In this document: positions 58,872 through 64,000 of the stretch, piece by piece | Layout of the letters: every line of letters begins with the position of its first letter | How positions within the stretch are numbered: position 1 is the first letter of the stretch | Assembly (NCBI GenBank): GCA_905221605.1 | Contig: CAJNDS010002401.1 | Coordinates: 107,001 to 171,000, forward strand | Reading direction: 5' to 3' | Length of the DNA stretch: 64,000 nt | From: Symbiodinium natans | Taxonomy: Eukaryota; Sar; Dinophyceae; Suessiales; Symbiodiniaceae | The notes under the pieces: generated by a model | The model's input: the letters and a program-made list of their open reading frames with translations, nothing else | The model's database searches: none | What the model was told of the DNA's origin: nothing | Program-made: the position numbers and the translations under genes

Positions 58872-59745
58872 TCAGAGTCCTTCCGCAGACCCTCTGTCCT
58901 CCCGGACTCCATGCGAGGCGACGTAGATGCCATCCAAGAACTTTCGGATATCCTTCTTCTTGCACAGACAAGACCTTTGCTTAGGGTTTGGGGTTTAGGG
59001 TTTAGGCAAGACCTTGGTTGAGGATTTAGGGGTTGGGGTTTAGGGTTTGGGGTTGCAACGTACTGCTAGTTGCGTAAACAAACCCAAAAAATGAAAGATA
59101 ATCATCCCTGTGGCTTTACCCTTTTGGGGAAGAATATTATTTGATTTTTTTGTGGGGGGGTTCTTGAGCACATAGTGGAGTATGGCCAAACGTGAAACCT
59201 ACCTTTGGGCAGGACTTAACCAAAAAGCAGTTCCTACTTCCAGAGGAAGCTATTCATGAAGTGTAGGGTTGAGGGTTTGGGGTTTAGGGCTTAGAAGCTG
59301 AGAGGGTGCTGAGGCACGAAAGTCAGTGCGGTCTTTGGGGAACACATCACCTGAAGCCCATGATCTAGGGGCCTCTTCACTGGATTTTTTTTGGGGGGGG
59401 TTCTTGTGCTTACATAGGGGCCTGGAGCAGAGTCCAGGCCCGGAAATCTGGGCCCCTAAACTCCCAAACCCCTAAGCCCACGATGGAAAACCCAGTGGCT
59501 GGTGGATGAGCGCGGCCGACTGTCCGGCCAGCTCGATGTCTGCGCCGGACACGACGAGCTCGTCCTTGCGGCTTGTGCTGTCTTGAAAGCGTGTCGGTGG
59601 TGAACGTTCCCCCACCCTCAACCCCCCCCCCCCCCCGCCCGAAAACCTTGCTGCCCGAAACTCCCTAAACCCTAAACCCTAAACCCTAAACCTATTTCGA
59701 CAACAAGTTCCGCGTCAGCTTCAGCTTTGTAGACCCTCATAGCTT
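58872..59745 (-). CDS. RPL9: Ribosomal protein uL6 (RPL9), 3' exons
   Basis: uL6 is a large-subunit ribosomal protein near the factor-binding site. Exon 59500-59581 reads RKDELVVSGADIELAGQSAA then LIH; terminal exon 58872-58974 reads SCLCKKKDIRKFLDGIYVAS and on to TGA. These match the conserved eukaryotic C-terminus (KDEL...GNDIE..S.SAALI.Q then KDIRKFLDGIYVS). The join is only correct with a GC donor: CA|GCCACT joined to AG|G restores the expected Gln. The 25-residue tail HGVREDRGSAEGL is unusual. Exon candidate 59692-59745 (AMRVYKAEADAELVVEI) is in phase with 59581 but does not clearly match uL6, and the N-terminal exons were not found. The plus strand over the last exon is also open and misleading. 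Confidence 0.85.
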
Positions 59746-60022
59746 CTGAAACAAGGCGTCCTCGGCTCTATGGGAAGCAAGGGTTTAGGGTTTAGGGTTT
59801 AGAGTTTGGGGTTTAGGGTTTAGGGCTTTACACAGGCTCTCCACGCATCCACAAGATTTCCCGATGGCTCAGAGCACTTTCATAAAATGGGTCCGGAGTA
59901 TGGTGGTTGTGCTTATAACCGAACTAGAAGGTGTCTTCCATCCGAAGTACCAAGTGCTCCTGAAACTCCAAGTAGCACGCAAGCACAGCGCTGAATCCAA
60001 TAAACCCTCAACTTGGGATGTT

Positions 60023-60089
60023 CCCTCTTATACCAACAGTCCTTAATACGGAGTATAGTCCCTATTCGGGACTGTTAGTATAAGGGGGA
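60023..60089. repeat. Hairpin element, ~20-bp inverted ends
   Basis: CTTATACCAACAGTCC (60027-60042) pairs with GGACTGTTAGTATAAG (60069-60084) with one mismatch; CCCT/GGGG extends the arms. A decayed relative lies at about 42011-42078 (TTCCCCC...ACAGTCC, GGCTGTTAGTCTAAGGGGGAA), so this is a dispersed family. Confidence 0.7.
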
Positions 60090-60451
60090 GCATGCCCCCT
60101 AAACCCTAAACCCTAAACCCTAAACCCTAAACCCTAACCCTAAACCCTCTTCTTTCTTTTGCGTTCCTGGCCGCGCTGAGCACACAAACTTCGTCGGTGA
60201 GGCCCGCTTGGCGGGGTCTCCAAGATATGCTGAGGACACCCTCAGGCACCCTTGAACTCCTCACCTGAACTCCGAAAGCCCTCTAGGCTGCCAGTAGTAT
60301 TGCAGGTATTCTTGTAGGTTTCTTTGCTAGTGCTAGTCTTCTGCCCCTTGAAGCCTGATGAGTAAACAAACTACCAGGCAGATGATAAACCCTAAGCCCT
60401 ATACCCTAAACCCTAAACCCTAAATGATGTACGGACTTCGGAGAAGCTGCC

Positions 60452-63400
60452 TCACAAGTGGACCACCTCCTGAGATGCTTCGCCGTGCCGTGCGAGAGCA
60501 AATCCAATGTTCGTGTGCTCCCAGTCGTACACTGTGTAGTACTTGCGCAGCCTTGGCCCTAAACCCTTCAGAGACTGTAGGGTTTGGGGTGTAAAGGGTT
60601 CAAAGGGTTTAGGGTTCAAAGGGCTCAAAGGGTTCAAAGGGTTCTAAGGGTTCAAAAGGTTCAACAGGTTCTAAGGTTTCTACGGGGTTCAAAGGGTTCC
60701 AGACAGCCCCAGATCCCGAGCCCTAAACCCAGAGCCCTAAACCGTAGACCCCTACAACATCAACCAACAGCCCTGAAGCCCTGTGAACTCTAAACCCTGT
60801 TTGCGAACCCGAAACCCGAACGACCCTGAGATAGGGCCTCGGAATAGTTACTAACATTATGCGCTTATGGTCCCTGCATACTTCTGCTATAACCCCCAAA
60901 ACCCTATTCTACTTATTACGGGTTTAGGGTTTAGGGTTTAGGGCTGAGGGTATAATACACAGCCCCCCACCCCCGCCCCCCCAAGGCCCCCGTAAGCAAA
61001 CTTTTGAAAGCTTTGCGATGCTGTCAGGTTCTGAGATGTCGGGGCTTTTGTGGGGTTCGGAGGTTAGGATTCAGAGTTTAGGGTTTAGGGGATGGGGTTT
61101 AGGTTTAGGGGTTAGGGTTTAGGGTTTCGCGGTTGCGGATTGGAGGGGCTCGGGGTCTGGGGATTCGGGTTTCAGAATCGAAGACCGTGCTTGCTCAATG
61201 CTAACACCCAAAACTCAAATCTCTAAACCCTTAAGCCCTAGCTCCCAGAGCCACATGCGCAGGGTCTAGGGCCGGGACTCGATACATCTCGATGTCCAAA
61301 CCAAGACCCTTTGCTCATGCATATTAGCGTTTAGGGTTTAGGGTTCGCCAAACTTCGGCTAAGAGGCCCAAGGCGCAAGAACTGCAAAAAACTGCTAAGC
61401 CCACTGGAGAAGCCCTGAGCCTTAAACCCTTCAGGCTCAGGTTTAGGGTTTAGGGTTTAGGGTTTAGGGTTTAGGGTTTAGCGTTTAGGGTTTAGGGTTT
61501 AGGGTTTAAGGCTAAAAACCCGACATGGTGAATGAAACCTACAAAGCCTAAGGCCTCAACTGTTCTCTGGGTATTCTATGACAAGCAGCATGGGCTCGCC
61601 GAGGATGAAAGCCTGGCCAGGAAGCCAACAAGCTCAGAAGCATGACGTAAGGGTTTCGGGTTTAGGGGTTAGGGGTTTAGTAAGTTCAAGGGTTTCAGAT
61701 GTTAGAGCTTCGCGGTTTAGGGTTTGGAGGGCTTAGGTTTTTGTTGTGCTTAGTGGTTTCGGCTTTATAGGATTTCGGATTATAGGGCTGAGCAGTTTAG
61801 GGTTTGTCAGGTTTAGGGTTTGGGGTTTGCAGCTTGGCCATGTAATAAGTCCCACCCCCTATATCTCATATGAAGCATCCACACTTGAAATTTCAAACAT
61901 GCCCCAATATGCCCTATTTTCACCTCCTGCACCCTGCACCGCAACAGGGAGGAGCTGCAAAGCAATTTGCCAACCCTGCCCCATACAACTGCAAGGCTTC
62001 TAAACACCAACGACATCCCCTAAACCCTAAACCCTAAACCTTAAACCCTAAACCCTAAACCCTAAACCCTAAACCCTTCAGACCAGGACGGCCGGGCCTT
62101 TTCGCCGAGGGCCGGCGTCGGATCCACTGGCAGGAGCCTCGGTGTCGTAGGTGTGTCGGCTCTAGGGCCCCAAAGGGGTTCAGGCTTTAGGGTTTCGGGT
62201 TTAGGGCCCAGGGAGCCCAATTCCCATCCTGGCGATGCAAAGAAGTACTGGGTTGGCCCTATGAACCCTCTGAGAATATTCCTGAATCTACAAATAAGGC
62301 TCTCCAGCCCACAGCGAAGGGAACGTTCGGAGAAAAAAACAAGAACACCTCTCCACCGGCAAGCCCTAAACCCTTATGGAGTTTACGAGTATCGCCCCGG
62401 TTTTTTGCTACCAACCCTAAACCCCAAACCCCAAACCCTAAACCCTAAAACCCAAACCCTAATCCCTAAATCCCTTATAAGGGGGAACCCCGATGAAGGC
62501 CCGAGAAGCGAGGCCCTGCACACGACCTGGAGCTCCGCCTGCGCATTCGGCACCTTCATCGGCGCGGGCCGGGAGTACTCCCGCCCGCCGAGCCTAAGAT
62601 GGTGGGTTTGGGGTTTGGGGTTTAGGGTTTAGGGTTTAGGGTTTCGGGTCTGGGGTTTAGGGTGTAGGGTTTAGGGGTTTAGGGGTTTAGGGGTTTAGGG
62701 GTTTAGGGGTGAGGGCTGAGAGGGTTTTTTAGGGCTTCAGGAGTTTTAGGGTAGCCACAACTCCTACATCCTACAGCAGAAGGAATTTGTCGTGGAGAAC
62801 AACAAGACAGACCACGTGTCGGAAGAACTGATCTTGACAACAGTGCAGGACGTTGCGGCCAGAGTCAGTCATTGACTCGTCACCAGCGATTCGTTCCGTC
62901 GTCCCCTTCTACAAGGTTTAGGATTTAGGGTTTAGGGTTTAGGCAGATGTTCAGACAGCTGCTGAGAAGCATGAGGCGGCACAAAACGCCCCAAAGCCGC
63001 CCACTCTAGAGGGGTCGGAGTAACTAGGAATATTTATTCCCATGGCCCGTATGATGAGTATGCTACAATAACCCCCTAACCCCCTCTCCCCCCCCCCCCC
63101 AAAAAAAAAAAAAAAAAGGCAACTGTTCTAACTACTCATGCCCCTAAATTCGAGTTTTGGGAACCCGACCCCCACCCCCCCACCCTCTTGCTGCCCGTCC
63201 ACCGCCCTCTCCCTCCCCCGAGTCTCCTTTTTCTGGGTGGCCAAAAAACCAACCCTTTCTCGGAGGTTCATAGCAAGTTGCAGCCCTAAACCCAAACACT
63301 AAACCCCAAACCCTAGTTCGTGGTAAGGGGGAACCCTAAACCCTACAACCCTAAAACTCTAAAACCCTAAACCCTAAACCCTAAACCCTAAACCCTAAAC

Positions 63401-63527
63401 CCTAAACCCTAAACCCTAAACGAGGGGAGGGGAGGGGGCTCCCTCCCAGGTCGGGCCACGTGATTGTCACGCCTCCTTCGAGCTCAAACTGGATGTCGGG
63501 TCCCGGGAAGTCTCGGCAGTCCATGTC
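60452..63527 (-). CDS. Pepsin-type aspartic protease, C-terminal exons
   Basis: Family A1 aspartic endopeptidase. Exon 63440-63527 reads DMDCRDFPGPDIQFELEGGV and TITWPDLGG, matching the C...(L)P.I.F...GG stretch in the C-terminal lobe. Exon 61587-61632 reads CWLPGQAFILGEPM, the hydrophobic ILG-D/E segment. Terminal exon 60452-60551 reads LRKYYTVYDWEHTNIGFALA, then ARHGEASQEVVHL and a stop. The last join, CT|GCTTGT with AG|G, uses a GC donor and rebuilds FILGEPML-LRKYYTVYD exactly as in the family. The 63440 donor is also GC, less certain. One more exon is expected between 63440 and 61632. Both active-site DTG/DSG motifs must lie upstream, outside or unseen, so activity cannot be judged. Confidence 0.8.
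62085..62155 (-). CDS. Exon candidate between telomere-type arrays
   Basis: Minus, acceptor ACACCGAG, donor GTCTGA; all three frames are open (for example LLPVDPTPALGEKARPS or APASGSDAGPRRKGPAVL). It could be the missing exon of the protease gene, but the reading frame cannot be fixed. Confidence 0.3.
62478..62600. other. Open GC-rich segment, strand ambiguous
   Basis: Minus after acceptor TCTTAG: REYSRPAPMKVPNAQAELQV and on. Plus: LHTTWSSACAFGTFIGAGRE and on. Both are open for about 100 bp. If minus, it lies within the aspartic protease gene. Confidence 0.3.
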
Positions 63528-63720
63528 CTTGGGGGGGTCTTAGGGGTTTAGGGGTTTAGGGGTTTAGGGGTTAGGGGTTTAGGGGTTTAGGGGTTTAGGG
63601 GTTTAAGGGTTTAAGGGTTTAAAGATTTAAGGGTTTGAGGGTTTAGGGGTTTAGAGTTTTAAGGTTTAGGGGTTTAGGGGTTTAGGGTTGCGGGTTTAAG
63701 AGTTTACGGGTTTAGGCTTT
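63355..63720. repeat. CCCTAAA array, protease exon, TTTAGGGG array
   Basis: (CCCTAAA)n at 63357-63420 and (TTTAGGGG)n with variants at 63539-63720 bracket the exon 63440-63527. The right array has the eight-base TTTAGGGG unit, a length variant. Confidence 0.85.
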
Positions 63721-64000
63721 AGTGGGGTTTAGGAACAGGGCCGGCGGCAGCATGATAGACACTGACGGAGGCTCAAGTGTTATGCGTTCTCCCGCGAACG
63801 CTCGACAGGGTACACAAGCTGAAACCGCAGCACGCCACTCAAGATTGTCTTAATGAATCTGTTTTGCTTATCTCTCTCGCTCTCTCTCCCTCTCCCCCTC
63901 CCTTCCTTTCTCTGCATGCCCGAACGCTTCAACTTCCAACAGGAGGCCACAAGCCCGAGACATCCCGAGACCAAATCCACTGCGAGCTGCGAGGTCCGGC

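Noticed and set aside
58876-58985. Plus-strand exon reading SFRRPSVLPDSMRGDVDAIQ
   Set aside because: The minus strand of the same bases encodes the conserved C-terminus of uL6/RPL9, so the plus reading is an antisense shadow.
1-64000. tRNA or rRNA genes
   Set aside because: No cloverleaf-like segment with A and B box spacing, and no recognisable rRNA core sequence, was noticed by eye; a dedicated scan was not possible.

Overview
The window looks like nuclear DNA of an alveolate-type protist, most probably a dinoflagellate close to Symbiodiniaceae. Reasons: TTTAGGG/CCCTAAA telomere-type repeats are scattered on both strands through most of it; genes are split into 45-115 bp exons; introns use GC-AG as well as GT-AG ends; and there is one long intron-free ankyrin gene of the kind common in Symbiodiniaceae. 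The organism call is inference.

Layout. 1-10.3 kb: telomere-repeat-rich DNA holding small minus-strand exons. 10.4-12.44 kb: an AT-rich array (AATTAATTTAATT type) containing repeated inverted-end modules, ending in a 100-N assembly gap (12442-12541). 12.5-24 kb: an island almost free of telomere repeats, plus-strand coding: two F-box-like paralogues, a very large fused protein (RecB-type nuclease, SF3-like helicase, polymerase-like palm, cysteine-protease-like segment, C2H2 finger, MULE-like DDE transposase) and a RING gene. This looks like a giant, possibly self-replicating, transposable element. 26.6-27.4 kb: a plus-strand coding candidate broken by a CA/CAGACA microsatellite. 27.5-30.6 kb: a satellite with a 193-bp core unit. 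31-37.5 kb: telomere-repeat DNA with isolated exons. 37.9-39.1 kb: a compact multi-exon minus-strand gene. 40.0-40.6 kb: 48-bp and 132-bp tandem repeats. 46.65-48.67 kb: the ankyrin gene (minus). 50.4-63.5 kb: a minus-strand run of three recognisable genes read as small exons: an SLC52-like riboflavin transporter, ribosomal protein uL6 (RPL9), and a pepsin-type aspartic protease.

The main general observation is structural. Many exons sit in a CCCTAAA array - exon - TTTAGGG array frame on the plus strand, so introns tend to start with TTTAGGG repeats and end with CCCTAAA repeats. In several cases the repeat unit GTTTAGGG itself supplies the GT donor. Exon calls were made by eye from splice signals, open frames and phase matching. 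Because many exons are also open on the opposite strand, calls without a family match are moderate or low confidence.
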